Assembly (NCBI RefSeq): GCF_900184895.1
Contig: NZ_FXZK01000008.1
Coordinates: forward strand, 62,001 to 126,000
DNA: 64,000 nt
Direction of reading: 5' to 3'
Source of the DNA: Flavimaricola marinus
GTDB taxonomy: Bacteria > Pseudomonadota > Alphaproteobacteria > Rhodobacterales > Rhodobacteraceae
The position numbers and the translations under genes are program-made. Of the stretch, positions 9,495-17,912 are shown piece by piece. Every line of letters begins with the position of its first letter. Within the stretch, counting starts at the first letter, position 1. Below the pieces are notes generated by a model. It was given only the letters and a program-made list of their open reading frames with translations, ran no database searches and was not told the DNA's origin.

Positions 9495-11231
9495 ATGACC
9501 GATAAGAAGACGACCAAGCCGGACAGCGCCTCCGCTGCCGCGGATGCCGGCAAAGCGCCGGCCCCCAAGGCCCCGGCCCCAGCTGCGAAACCGGCCGCGA
9601 AGCCGGCGGCGAAAAAGCCGTCGAAAGGTGCGGGCGCCAAGGCAAAGCCCGCCGCCAAACCCGCGGCCTCCAAGGCCGGGACCGCCAAGGCGCAGGCCAC
9701 TAAGCCCGCAGCCTCCAAGAAGAGCCCGCCAAAACCAGCCGCGCAAAAGCCCGCCGCAAAGACCCCGGTAAAGCCCGCCCAGAAAGCGGCCCCTAAACAG
9801 GCCCCGAAACCAGCGTCAAAGCCCGCCCCTGCCGCGCCGCTCAGCGCGGATCGGTTCCGCACTCTGGGCGAGGCGGGGATCGGCTATCCCGGTGCCATGC
9901 AGGCCCGGTCGATGGCGTGGTTCGAAAACAGGCTCTATGTCGGCACCGCCACGCCCGCGCCGCGCGGCGCCGGGGACCGGGCGCGCATTCTGGCCCACGA
10001 CCCGGAGCGCGACACATGGGAGACGGTGTTCGAAAGCCCGGTCGCGGCACTCAGCGGGCGGCAGCAGGCGCAGGCCGCCCGGCTCAACCCCGACAAATCG
10101 GGGCGGCGGCGGGTGGTGCAGAAATCCAGCGAATCCGAGATGGGGCAGGATTTCGGGATCTGCGCGATGCAGGTGTTCGAGGGCAAATCCGACTACGCCC
10201 CATGTCTCTATGCCGGGACGGCCTCGCTTGGCGGCGGGCTGATCCTGCGCAGCGACGACGGGCAGCGCTTCGAGGTGATCAGCTTGCCGGGGATCGACGA
10301 CGCCACCCAGATGTCCTTTGGCGCCATGGCGGTGCTGGGAGATCGGCTCTATGTCGCCCCGATGGGCACATTGACCGAGCACCGGGCCAGCGCCGAAACC
10401 GCGCCGGCTCCGGTGATCTATGCCTCCGACGATCCCGATCTGGGCGATTGGACCCGGATTGCGCCGGCGGCTTTCGCGGTGCCGGGGGCGGCTGGGGTGT
10501 CGGCGCTCTGTGCGGCGCATGGCTATCTCTATGCCGGGGTGGGCAATCCGCTTGCGGGCTTTGCGCTCTGGCGCATTGCCGAGGCGGCGCTCGGGACCGA
10601 AGCGGCCGATGAGGCCTGGGAACAGGTGCTGGAACACGGCGCCTGGCGGTTCAATCACAATCTGACGCCGGTCCGGATCTGCGCCTTCGGGGATGCGCTC
10701 TATGTGGGCACGGGGATCTCCGGGCTGGGCTATGACGTGGAGAACGACGTCGGCCCCTGTGCGGCGGAAGTGATCCGGGTCAATGCCGACGGCACATGGG
10801 ATCTGGTGACAGGCGAGCCGCGGTTCACCCCCGATGGGTTCAAGGTGCCGCTCTCGGCCAAGGGGCCGGGGTTCGGGGCGGGGCACAACAGCCGGATGGA
10901 CAGCCTCGCGGTCTATGGCGATCACCTCTTCGTCGGCACCTACAACTGGCGGGCGCTCGACTGGGCGGGCAGCGACCGGTCCGAACCGATGCAGGGCGGC
11001 TATCAGCTTTGGGCCAGCGCCGATGGCGAAGACTGGACCTGTGTGCTGACGGGGGGCAACGGCAATCCCGCGGCCGCCGGGATCAGCAGCCTGTGTGCGA
11101 CGCCGGTGGGGCTCTATCTGGGCACCTCCAACGCCGCGGCGGCGATCGTCAAACAGGTAACCGATCAGGATCAGATGGCCCTGATCGACGGGGATATGAC
11201 CGAAGGATTCGCCGTGTTGCTGGCCGACTAG
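9495..11231 (+). CDS. Propeller-like protein with Lys/Ala/Pro-rich histone-like N-terminal tail
   Basis: This 578-residue protein has two parts. Residues 1-115 are nearly only Lys, Ala and Pro in short KPAAK-type repeats, like histone H1-type tails and surely disordered. The remaining 460 residues hold recurring short beta blades with LYVGT, LYAGT, LFVGTYNW and LYLGTS strands and a GGGLILRSDDG segment, suggesting a beta-propeller. It is a clear paralogue of the protein at 28903-30471: they share SMAWFE, GGGLILR, LYVGTGI, VGPxAAEVxRVNAD and LWxxADGExW. No catalytic motif or signal peptide is visible. I chose the ATG at 9495 because it has GAAGGCGA upstream and follows the sulfotransferase stop by ten bases. 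Function unknown. Confidence 0.8.
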   Translation: MTDKKTTKPDSASAAADAGKAPAPKAPAPAAKPAAKPAAKKPSKGAGAKAKPAAKPAASKAGTAKAQATKPAASKKSPPKPAAQKPAAKTPVKPAQKAAPKQAPKPASKPAPAAPLSADRFRTLGEAGIGYPGAMQARSMAWFENRLYVGTATPAPRGAGDRARILAHDPERDTWETVFESPVAALSGRQQAQAARLNPDKSGRRRVVQKSSESEMGQDFGICAMQVFEGKSDYAPCLYAGTASLGGGLILRSDDGQRFEVISLPGIDDATQMSFGAMAVLGDRLYVAPMGTLTEHRASAETAPAPVIYASDDPDLGDWTRIAPAAFAVPGAAGVSALCAAHGYLYAGVGNPLAGFALWRIAEAALGTEAADEAWEQVLEHGAWRFNHNLTPVRICAFGDALYVGTGISGLGYDVENDVGPCAAEVIRVNADGTWDLVTGEPRFTPDGFKVPLSAKGPGFGAGHNSRMDSLAVYGDHLFVGTYNWRALDWAGSDRSEPMQGGYQLWASADGEDWTCVLTGGNGNPAAAGISSLCATPVGLYLGTSNAAAAIVKQVTDQDQMALIDGDMTEGFAVLLAD

Positions 11232-11302
11232 GCAGGACATCCGCAAATGGCGCTCGGCCAAGGAGCACCGATCAGGTCGGGTCCGGGGCGGCCGGGAACT
11301 GA

Positions 11303-11332
11303 AAAAGGCTCTGGCGGTTGCCAGAGCCTTTT
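11303..11332. terminator. Bidirectional intrinsic terminator
   Basis: A perfect 13-bp stem (AAAAGGCTCTGGC with GCCAGAGCCTTTT) around a four-base loop, A-flanked on the left and T-flanked on the right. It lies between the convergent genes ending at 11231 (+) and 11365 (-) and can serve both. Confidence 0.9.
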
Positions 11333-11364
11333 GTCGTTTCGGCCAGTGCAGGCGGCGAAGGGGA

Positions 11365-12198
11365 TCAGTCCTTCTTGGCCGCCGGGGGATTGTCGTCGAT
11401 CACGTCGGCATCCTCGACCGTGCCGCCGGAGCCATCGGCCGCCTTGTCCATCTCGGCCAGCCGCGATTGCAGGGCCTCGATCCGCTCGACAAGGAATGCC
11501 CGTTGCGCGGCCGGATCGGCGTTCGGACCGGGAGGGCCGCCTGCCGCGGCGCCGCCGCCCAGGCCGCCACCGAGCCCCGCGCCGGCAAAGCCGCCAGCCG
11601 CGGCACCCGCCGCGCCGGCTGCGCCCTGACCGAGCCGGGCGCGCAGACCGCCGCCGCCCTGACCGCCACCCATCCGGCCGCCAAGACCACCGCCAAGACC
11701 GCCGCCGGGTCCACCGGCACCGCCACCCTGACCGAGCCGGGCGCGCAATCCGCCACCGGGGCCGCCGGGTCCACCGGCACCGCCGCCCTGGCCGAGCCGG
11801 GCGCGCAGACCGCCACCGGGTCCACCGGCGCCGCCACCCATGCCGCCACCAAGACCGCCGCCGGGTCCGCCGGCACCGCCGCCCTGACCGAGCCGGGCGC
11901 GCAGACCGCCTCCGCCCTGTCCGCCGCCCATGCCGCCACCGGGGCCACCGCCCATGCCGCCGCCCTGACCGAGCCGGGCACGCAGGCCACCGCCCTGTCC
12001 GCCGCCCATACCGCCACCGGGGCCGCCGCCCTGACCAAGCCGGGCGCGCAGACCGCCGCCGCCTTGTCCACCGGCCGCACCGGACAGGCCCAGCCCGCCC
12101 CGGCCACCGCCCGTGCCGTGCAACGTGTCCGGGGTTTCGCGGGCGCTGCGCAATTTCTTCAGCGCCTCGCGACGTTTCTCTTGTTCGGAATCGGCCAT
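11365..12198 (-). CDS. Glycine-rich low-complexity protein with six LRARLGQ repeats
   Basis: A 277-residue protein with three parts. The N-terminal 25 residues are helical and charged (MADSEQEKRREALKKLRSAR). The middle 170 residues are Gly-rich spacers (GGG, GGP, GGM, GGQ) separating six copies of LRARLGQG. The C-terminal 70 residues start Ala/Gly-rich, then form a helix (RAFLVERIEALQSRLAEMD) like a short coiled coil, and end acidic. There is no signal peptide. Regular Arg/Leu stickers in Gly spacers are the pattern of phase-separating or self-assembling proteins; that is inference. The ATG at 12198 has AAGGAGA six bases upstream and was preferred to an in-frame start 42 bases earlier. It lies downstream of the TPR gene on the same strand. 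Confidence 0.8.
   Translation of the reverse strand: MADSEQEKRREALKKLRSARETPDTLHGTGGGRGGLGLSGAAGGQGGGGLRARLGQGGGPGGGMGGGQGGGLRARLGQGGGMGGGPGGGMGGGQGGGGLRARLGQGGGAGGPGGGLGGGMGGGAGGPGGGLRARLGQGGGAGGPGGPGGGLRARLGQGGGAGGPGGGLGGGLGGRMGGGQGGGGLRARLGQGAAGAAGAAAGGFAGAGLGGGLGGGAAAGGPPGPNADPAAQRAFLVERIEALQSRLAEMDKAADGSGGTVEDADVIDDNPPAAKKD
11626..12051 (-). repeat. Six-copy 21-bp coding repeat (LRARLGQ units)
   Basis: Read on the + strand, the unit CTGACCGAGCCGGGCGCGCAG recurs near 11626, 11728, 11788, 11884, 11964 and 12031 with one or two changes each. Spacing is irregular (roughly 60-100 bases) and filled with GCC/GGC-type glycine codons. It lies wholly inside the reading frame and encodes the sticker units of the Gly-rich protein. 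Confidence 0.9.
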
Positions 12199-12355
12199 GA
12201 TCAATCTCCTTGTCTCTCGGTCAGTTGCTCCCTCGCTCAAGGGCTGCCGACTTTATGTTTGCTGCGTGCAAAGGGCCTGGAATATACGGGATGCCCTGTG
12301 CCAGGTGGGGGCGCCCTGCGGTGAAATTCCTCGCAGGGCGGTACTGCCTTCGTCG

Positions 12356-13564
12356 TTACATGCGACCCATGCCGCCGCGCCCGCCGCCCATCCGGCCGCC
12401 GCCCATGCCGCCACCCATCATACCACCGCCGGGGCGCTGGCGGCGGCTCATCAGGCGCTCGCGGATTTGCTCGGGGTTGTTGCGGAACTGCTTGGTCATC
12501 TCCTCGGTCTGCTTTTCGATGGCCTCTTTCAGGGTGAGGGCAAAGACCTCGGGGGGCTCGTCGCCACCGCCATTGGCCAGATCGACCAGCTCTGGATTGT
12601 TCTCGCCCATCTGCTTGGAATTCAGGATCATCGCCCGATAGGTATCGACCGCATCGGTAAAGCGATCCATCGCAAAGTAGATGTCGCCGAGCGCCTTCTG
12701 CACGGGCGGGATGCGGTTGCCCTTGCGGCCGACGCCGCGCAGAACCTCGAGCGCCTCGCGGTGCTGACCATTGGCGCTGCGGGCGGTGGCGGCGCCCAGC
12801 GTGGCGCGCATGTTGCCCGGATCGAGGCGGAGCGCGTCGTCATAGGCGCGGGCGGCCTTGGAATGCTCTTCCAGACCGGTCATCGCAGCACCGAGGGCCT
12901 GAAACACGTTGGCATTGTCCGGGGCCAGACGGGCGGCCTTGGTCAGGGTTTCGCTGGCTTCGGTGAATTTCTTGGCGCGCAGCAGCGTGGTGCCAAGGCC
13001 GAAATAGCCATACCACGCATCGGGCTGCAGCTCGATGGCGCGGCGATACTCGGCGATGGCCTCGTCGGTCTTGCCCGACTGGGCGAGCGAGCCGGCCAGA
13101 GACATCCGCAAGGTGGCGTCCTGGGGGCTGTGGCGGGTCGCGGCGGCGAGCGATTCCTGCGCGTCGCCGGTGCGGTTGGCCTGCATCAGGACCTTGGCCT
13201 TGCGGGCGGCACTGATGCCCATCGTGGGATCGAGCGCCAATGCCGCGTCGTAGTTCTCGACGGCCATGTCGATATCGCCCAGCTGGGTGTAGGCCTCGGC
13301 GCTCAGGAACTTGGCCTGGGCCATTTCGGGCTGCAGGTTCAGGGCCTCCTGGAAATGCTCCAGCGCCCGGTTGGGTTCGTTCGCGGTCAGAAATACGCGA
13401 CCAAGGCCAAGCTGGGCCGGGGCAAGGGTGGGGTCTTCCTCAAGCAGGGCCGTGAAGATCTCGCGGGCGCCTTCAATGTCACCGTCCTTGAGAATGGAGA
13501 AACCCGCTCGGACATCCTCGAGCCGTTCGGGCCGAGCTTGAGTGGCGTTTTTCGGTGCTAGCAT
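12356..13564 (-). CDS. TPR-repeat protein with Gly/Met-rich C-terminal tail
   Basis: A 402-residue protein made mostly of tetratricopeptide repeats from about residue 15 to 300 (for example DGDIEGAREIFTALLEEDP, PNRALEHFQEALNLQPEMA and GKTDEAIAEYRRAIELQPDA). These repeats normally form a protein-binding superhelix. There is no signal peptide, so it is likely cytoplasmic. The last 28 residues are almost only Gly, Met and Arg (MMGGGMGGGRMGGGRGGMGRM), matching the composition of the tract in the M50-HlyD protein and the Gly-rich neighbour. It is upstream of the Gly-rich gene on the same strand with a 157-base gap. A role gathering proteins of this locus is inferred from repeat type and tail. Confidence 0.85.
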   Translation of the reverse strand: MLAPKNATQARPERLEDVRAGFSILKDGDIEGAREIFTALLEEDPTLAPAQLGLGRVFLTANEPNRALEHFQEALNLQPEMAQAKFLSAEAYTQLGDIDMAVENYDAALALDPTMGISAARKAKVLMQANRTGDAQESLAAATRHSPQDATLRMSLAGSLAQSGKTDEAIAEYRRAIELQPDAWYGYFGLGTTLLRAKKFTEASETLTKAARLAPDNANVFQALGAAMTGLEEHSKAARAYDDALRLDPGNMRATLGAATARSANGQHREALEVLRGVGRKGNRIPPVQKALGDIYFAMDRFTDAVDTYRAMILNSKQMGENNPELVDLANGGGDEPPEVFALTLKEAIEKQTEEMTKQFRNNPEQIRERLMSRRQRPGGGMMGGGMGGGRMGGGRGGMGRM

Positions 13565-13954
13565 GTGGATACTCCGCGCATCAAATTTTGGTCAGGTTGA
13601 AATATAAAAAGATCTCGCCAAAGCCTACAACTGGTTGGTCCACAGCACCAGCCTTGTTCTGGGGCGAATTGGAAAATTGGCTGATGCGGCCGTGTGTTGG
13701 CTAGATGGTGGGCAAGAGGTCGGGCGGATGGCCAGACCGGCTATGGCGGTCGCCGCGAGGTTTGGTCTAATCTTGAGCAGTGGGGCGGATTAGGCGCTCC
13801 GAATCGAACAATTCGCTGCATTGCCAGTAGGCGCGGGCCTGCTATTGGTGCATCGTTCCCAAGCGTTTCGTTGGGCCGGAACCGGTCGAACCGACAAATT
13901 TTAGACACGACTTTTCGCTATGCTTCTGATTACGCCTTTCAAGTTGGATTTTTC
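13565..13954. other. Divergent intergenic region
   Basis: 390 bases between the start of the TPR gene (-) and the chorismate lyase gene (+). It should hold both promoters, but I see no convincing -35/-10 pair, terminator or repeat. An open frame in line with the lyase runs from 13694 but shows no family similarity before 13955. Confidence 0.5.
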
Positions 13955-14515
13955 ATGACGACCCTTTGGACCCCATACACCCCCGACCTGTATTCCGATC
14001 TGCCTGTCCTCGTGCGGGACTGGGTTGCGCTGACCTCCTCGATGACGGCCCGGATCGGGCTGGTGGCGGACAGCCCGATCGATGTCGAGGTGCTGCGCCA
14101 GACCGAGGCACAACTGCGCCCCGACGAGGCGGGGCTGCTCGAGCTGTCGGACGGGCCCACGGTGGTCCGCGAGGTCTGCCTGTCGGCAGAGGGGCTGCCG
14201 CTTCTGGTGGCGCGCACGGCGGTGACATCGCAAAAGCTTCAGGCCCATCCGACGATCGTCAAACTGGGGAACAAGGCGTTGGGATCGCTGCTCTTTGCCG
14301 GCCCGAAGCCCTGCCCCTATACGGCGCGCGAATTCGCCCGGCTGACCGAGGGGGATGCGCTGTTCGATCTGGTGCGCAGCCGCCATAGCGGGGCCGCGGC
14401 GCAGTCCGAATACTGGGCGCGGCGGACCTTGTTCTGGCTGTTCGACGAACCGCTTCTGGTGACGGAGATATTCCTGCCCGAATTGCTCGAACATCCCCGC
14501 GCCCGCGAGGTCTGA
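13955..14515 (+). CDS. ubiC: Chorismate pyruvate-lyase (UbiC family)
   Basis: A 186-residue cytosolic enzyme that splits chorismate into 4-hydroxybenzoate and pyruvate. Family hallmarks are present: Arg72 in VVREVCLSAEG matches the active-site Arg of E. coli UbiC, LGNKALGSLLF (about 110-120) matches the UbiC LGxxxLGxxLF segment, and Glu171 in LLVTEIFLPE matches the catalytic Glu. Length fits the family. The start at 13955 places the protein where homology begins. In most bacteria the product feeds ubiquinone. Here the gene sits among synthase, acyl-ligase and carrier-protein genes rather than with ubiA, so 4-hydroxybenzoate may instead prime a phenolic polyketide, as in mycobacterial phenolic glycolipids. 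That second role is inference; ubiquinone supply remains possible. Confidence 0.85.
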   Translation: MTTLWTPYTPDLYSDLPVLVRDWVALTSSMTARIGLVADSPIDVEVLRQTEAQLRPDEAGLLELSDGPTVVREVCLSAEGLPLLVARTAVTSQKLQAHPTIVKLGNKALGSLLFAGPKPCPYTAREFARLTEGDALFDLVRSRHSGAAAQSEYWARRTLFWLFDEPLLVTEIFLPELLEHPRAREV

Positions 14516-14787
14516 CGGACCCGGCCGATCGGGTCTGGGCGGGGCCCGCCCGTTCGCTGCGATCCGCGTGGCCGGTCCGCGCCGGCCTGAGCGGGGCCCG
14601 AGCAGGGCCCGAGCGGGGGCCGGACCGCAGCGGCGGGACTTTGCCCCATTGCCGATTTGGCCCGGAAACTGTTTGCCAAGCCGGGGCAGAGGCCGGATAC
14701 TTGCGCCCAAGAGCGTAGAGTTGAGCGTAGACTTGGAAAAAGCGCCCCGCTGCTGTCGAACAGACGCCCAAACCTCATGAGGCATTG

Positions 14788-15807
14788 ATGTTGTTTAAGA
14801 TGACCAAAATTCGATCCTGTGCCGTGGTGCTCCTGGCCCTCGGTCTGATCGCGACGAGCATCCCCGATGCGGCGCAGGCCCAGACCCTGCGCGAACGGAT
14901 CCAGGCCCGGGCCGCCGAACGGCAGGCCGCGCGGGCGGCCGGTGGGAGCAATGTGTCGGGGGCCGAGTCGGTGACGATCACCGTCGGCGGGATAAACCGG
15001 CAGTTTCTTGTGCATGTGCCTGCGAATGTGGCACCCCGGCCCGGCGCGGTTCTGGTGTTCCACGGCGGGCGCGGCACCGCCGAGGGGATCATGGAAACCA
15101 GCGGCATGAATGTGGCCTCCGATCAGGGCGGGTTCCTTGCGGTCTATCCACAGGCGGCGGCCGAGGGGTCGCGCTGGGTCAGCGGCTCCGGCGTTGCGGC
15201 GGGCGGGCCTGACGACGTGGCCTTCGTCCGGGCGATGATCGACACGCTCGAACAACGCTACAATGTCGATCCGGGCCGGGTGTTCGGCACCGGGATTTCC
15301 TCGGGCGGGGTGATGCTGCACGGGATGGCCTGCCAGGCACCGGGGGTGCTGCGGGCGATCGCGCCGGTCGCGGCGCATCTGACCGAAGACGTGCGCGCCG
15401 GCTGTGCGCCCAGCCAGGGCACGCCGATCATGATGTTCAGCGGCACCGCCGATCCGCTGATGGTCTATAACGGTGGCCAGGCGACCTTGGCGATCGCGCG
15501 CAACAGCGCCCCGGAAGGCGCCTCCGATCCGGTGGTCTCCGCACCCGATACGATCGCCTTCTGGGCCGCGCGGAACGGCTGTGGCGGCGCCAGCAGCAGC
15601 GAGCTGCGCGACGCCAGCAACGACGGCACCACCGTCACCCAGATCAGCTACAGCTGTGGCGCGAACCGGACCTACCTGTTCCGGGTCAACGGCGGCGGTC
15701 ATGCTTGGCCGGGGTCGGGCACCAGCCGCCGGATCAGCGGCCCCACCAGCCAGGACATCAGCGCCACCGCCACGATGGTGCAGTTCTTCCGCGATTACGG
15801 GCTCTAG
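14788..15807 (+). CDS. Secreted PHB-depolymerase/feruloyl-esterase-like alpha/beta hydrolase (LpqC type)
   Basis: A 339-residue esterase with an N-terminal signal peptide (KIRSCAVVLLALGLIATS, cleavage likely after AQA near 32). The hydrolase fold follows: oxyanion region VFHGGRGT near 92, nucleophile Ser171 in GISSG, an acid candidate in FSGTADPLM and the His in NGGGHAWPGS near the C-terminus. This matches the polyhydroxybutyrate depolymerase/LpqC esterase family, which cleaves esters of hydroxy acids or phenolic acids outside the cytoplasm. The ATG at 14788 has TGAGG five bases upstream. It lies 272 bases after ubiC on the same strand. An aromatic or acyl ester of the cluster product is a possible substrate, unproven. 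Confidence 0.85.
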   Translation: MLFKMTKIRSCAVVLLALGLIATSIPDAAQAQTLRERIQARAAERQAARAAGGSNVSGAESVTITVGGINRQFLVHVPANVAPRPGAVLVFHGGRGTAEGIMETSGMNVASDQGGFLAVYPQAAAEGSRWVSGSGVAAGGPDDVAFVRAMIDTLEQRYNVDPGRVFGTGISSGGVMLHGMACQAPGVLRAIAPVAAHLTEDVRAGCAPSQGTPIMMFSGTADPLMVYNGGQATLAIARNSAPEGASDPVVSAPDTIAFWAARNGCGGASSSELRDASNDGTTVTQISYSCGANRTYLFRVNGGGHAWPGSGTSRRISGPTSQDISATATMVQFFRDYGL

Positions 15808-15883
15808 GCTCTGTGATCGCTGCCGCGCCCTTGTCCGCGGTGGGCGGCGAAACGGGCCGGGGATGAGTTTATCGGCCAAGATG

Positions 15884-15910
15884 AAGGGGGCGGACCGTGG
15901 TCGCCCCCTT
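15884..15910. terminator. Bidirectional hairpin terminator
   Basis: AAGGGGGC pairs with GCCCCCTT around an inner GACC/GGTC stem with one bulged G. A-rich bases precede it and T-rich bases follow. It lies between the convergent genes ending at 15807 (+) and 15954 (-). Confidence 0.75.
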
Positions 15911-15953
15911 TGTCATGTCTCGTGGCAGGCCGGGCAGGGCCGGCTGCGAATGT

Positions 15954-16559
15954 TCAGGCCCCTTCGGCGGCCTTGAAGGGCGGGAACATCGTGGGCAATT
16001 GCCCGGTGTTGATCAGGCCGGTGATCATCATGTGCCCGTGCTCGTCGATATGGGTGAGGCTGAGGTTGGGATAGCCCACGAAGCTTTCGGCGAAGATTTT
16101 GTCCTCTTCGACGTCGCGGCTGTAATAGACGTCGTATTCGGTGTGGCCGTTGCCGTCCTTCATCAGGTCGATCAGCAGGTCGCGGCCCCACGGGCCCGCC
16201 GGGGCCAGCGCCCAGACCTTGTCGACGCCCAGCATGTAGCCAAAGAACATCGAGGCCCATCCGCCAAAGGAGTTGCCCACGGTGTAGACTTCGGTGATGT
16301 GCGGATTGTCCTCGATATACTGGGCATGCCAGTCGAGCACGGAATCCAGATCGGGCAGCTCGTCGCTGACGCCCTCGTGGTAGAACTTGGCCTTGGGGTC
16401 GCGCACGAAGACGATGTTGCGATCCGCGATCCCGCTCTTTTGCAGGAAGGCCATCGGCCCCATGCCCTCCATCCGGCCATGGGCGCCGCCATAGACGAAG
16501 AATAACTGACAGCAGTTCTTGCGGGTCAGACAGGCAATGTTGCCGTTGTGGTCGCTCAC
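15954..16559 (-). CDS. Small alpha/beta-hydrolase-like protein
   Basis: A 201-residue protein with the core of an alpha/beta hydrolase. A strand and loop FFVYGGAHGR come near residue 20, and a nucleophile elbow GNSFGGWAS near 95-103 has Ser in GxSxG. A His is found in HIDEHGHMM near 170. It is shorter than typical family members and lacks an obvious cap domain. There is no signal peptide. It starts with GTG, with AAGGAG seven bases before it. It faces the esterase gene across a terminator and is divergent from the oxygenase genes. An acyl-ester or thioester hydrolase acting on pathway intermediates is plausible from context; the substrate is unknown. Confidence 0.7.
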   Translation of the reverse strand: MSDHNGNIACLTRKNCCQLFFVYGGAHGRMEGMGPMAFLQKSGIADRNIVFVRDPKAKFYHEGVSDELPDLDSVLDWHAQYIEDNPHITEVYTVGNSFGGWASMFFGYMLGVDKVWALAPAGPWGRDLLIDLMKDGNGHTEYDVYYSRDVEEDKIFAESFVGYPNLSLTHIDEHGHMMITGLINTGQLPTMFPPFKAAEGA

Positions 16560-16858
16560 GGGCGGTCTCCTTAATACACGAAATTTCCCGCAAAAAGATC
16601 AGCTGGGGGCGCGGGGATCGCCTGCTTTATAACATGTGCGCGAAGAATGGTGTCAACGTCCGTTTACGCTTCCGGCCCCGCTGCGGCCCGACTGTGGCCC
16701 AAGGCCGGGCGTGGGGGAGAAACCCTTTGCGGCTCCGGTCTAAATCGCCTATTTTCCGCTCAGATTCGTCCTATGTCTCAAAGCTCTACGGTGCGCCCCG
16801 CGCGCGGCCGCTTTGAGGCTGGAATCGGAAAAGACATTTACACAGGATGATACGACAG

Positions 16859-17782
16859 ATGCAGACGACATTCTTGCAAGACGATTTTGGCGCGATTTTG
16901 ACGGCCGAGCCGGGCGACAAGGCGACGGACATTTCGCCCGAAACGCTGCAATCCCTGCTCACCAAGCACGGTACGATCCTGTTTCAGGGGTTCAACACCA
17001 CCACCGAAGAGTTCGACGTCATCACCGACAAGCTCGGCACCGACTACATGAACTACAAAGGTGGCGGCTATGTCCGCAAGACCACCGGCGAAGAGGACGG
17101 CAAGACCATGCTCTCCACCTCGACGACGCTCGAAAAGGGCAAGATCAAGCCGATGACCATGCCGCTGCCGCTGCATGCCGAGATGTTCTACACCGACAAG
17201 CGGCCGCTCTTGCTGTGGTTCTACTGCGTCACCCCCGCCGAAAAGGACGGGCAGACCACGATCGGGGACGGGGTCGCGATCTACAAGCGGCTGTCGCAGA
17301 AGTGGAAGGATCTGCTGGCCGAAAAGCGGCTGATGTATCTGCGCTCCTACCCTGACGGGATCTGGCAGAACATCTATCAGACCGACGATATCGAGGTGGC
17401 CCGCGGGTTCTGTCACGACAGCGGCATGACCACCGAGGTCGATGCCGACAACACGCTGCACACCACCTACCTGACGACGGCCATTCCGAAAACCCGTTGG
17501 GGCGGTCACACCGCCTATATCAACTCGGCGATGACCGTGGTGATGCAGGAAGGCACCGACCGCGAGAAGCTGTCGAGCATCCGGCTCGAGGATGGCGAGC
17601 GGCTGCCGCGCGAGATGATCAAGGAGATCGTCGACATCCAGTCCGATCTGATCATCGAGCTGGAATGGCAGTCGGGCGATTTCGTGCTTCTGGACAATTC
17701 GCGCACCATGCACGGGCGGCGCGGGTTCGAAGACACCCGGCGCAACGTGCTCCTGCGGATGGTCCGCGACGTCGCTTTCTAA
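16859..17782 (+). CDS. Fe(II)/2-oxoglutarate oxygenase, TauD/clavaminate-synthase-like (first of tandem pair)
   Basis: A 307-residue cytosolic dioxygenase. The iron-binding facial triad is visible: HxE in PLHAEMFY near 103-105, as in clavaminate synthase rather than the HxD of TauD, and a distal His in DNSRTMHGRR near 290 followed by the Arg that binds 2-oxoglutarate. It should hydroxylate or desaturate a substrate using O2 and 2-oxoglutarate. I prefer the ATG at 16859 (MQTTFLQDDFG): it lines up with the start of the tandem paralogue and has AGGA at a better distance than the ATG at 16847. The paralogue follows after 130 bases. A carrier-bound or free product of the synthase is the likely substrate, by context only. 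Confidence 0.85.
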   Translation: MQTTFLQDDFGAILTAEPGDKATDISPETLQSLLTKHGTILFQGFNTTTEEFDVITDKLGTDYMNYKGGGYVRKTTGEEDGKTMLSTSTTLEKGKIKPMTMPLPLHAEMFYTDKRPLLLWFYCVTPAEKDGQTTIGDGVAIYKRLSQKWKDLLAEKRLMYLRSYPDGIWQNIYQTDDIEVARGFCHDSGMTTEVDADNTLHTTYLTTAIPKTRWGGHTAYINSAMTVVMQEGTDREKLSSIRLEDGERLPREMIKEIVDIQSDLIIELEWQSGDFVLLDNSRTMHGRRGFEDTRRNVLLRMVRDVAF

Positions 17783-17912
17783 AAGTCGTCTTCTTCCAAA
17801 GGGGGCCATCTCTGCGCCATTTTGTGCCGGCAGAAGGGCTCCCGATGATTCATTCAGGCCCGCCGCCCTGCCATGGCCGCGGCGCGGGCCGAGCCTCATA
17901 AGGATACAGAAT

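Noticed and set aside
11365-12200. CRISPR-like regular repeats
   Set aside because: Units are in frame, encode LRARLGQ and glycine, spacers are low-complexity and irregular, and no cas gene is present.
13694-13954. N-terminal extension of the chorismate lyase
   Set aside because: Arg/Gly-rich with no similarity; UbiC homology and normal length begin at 13955.
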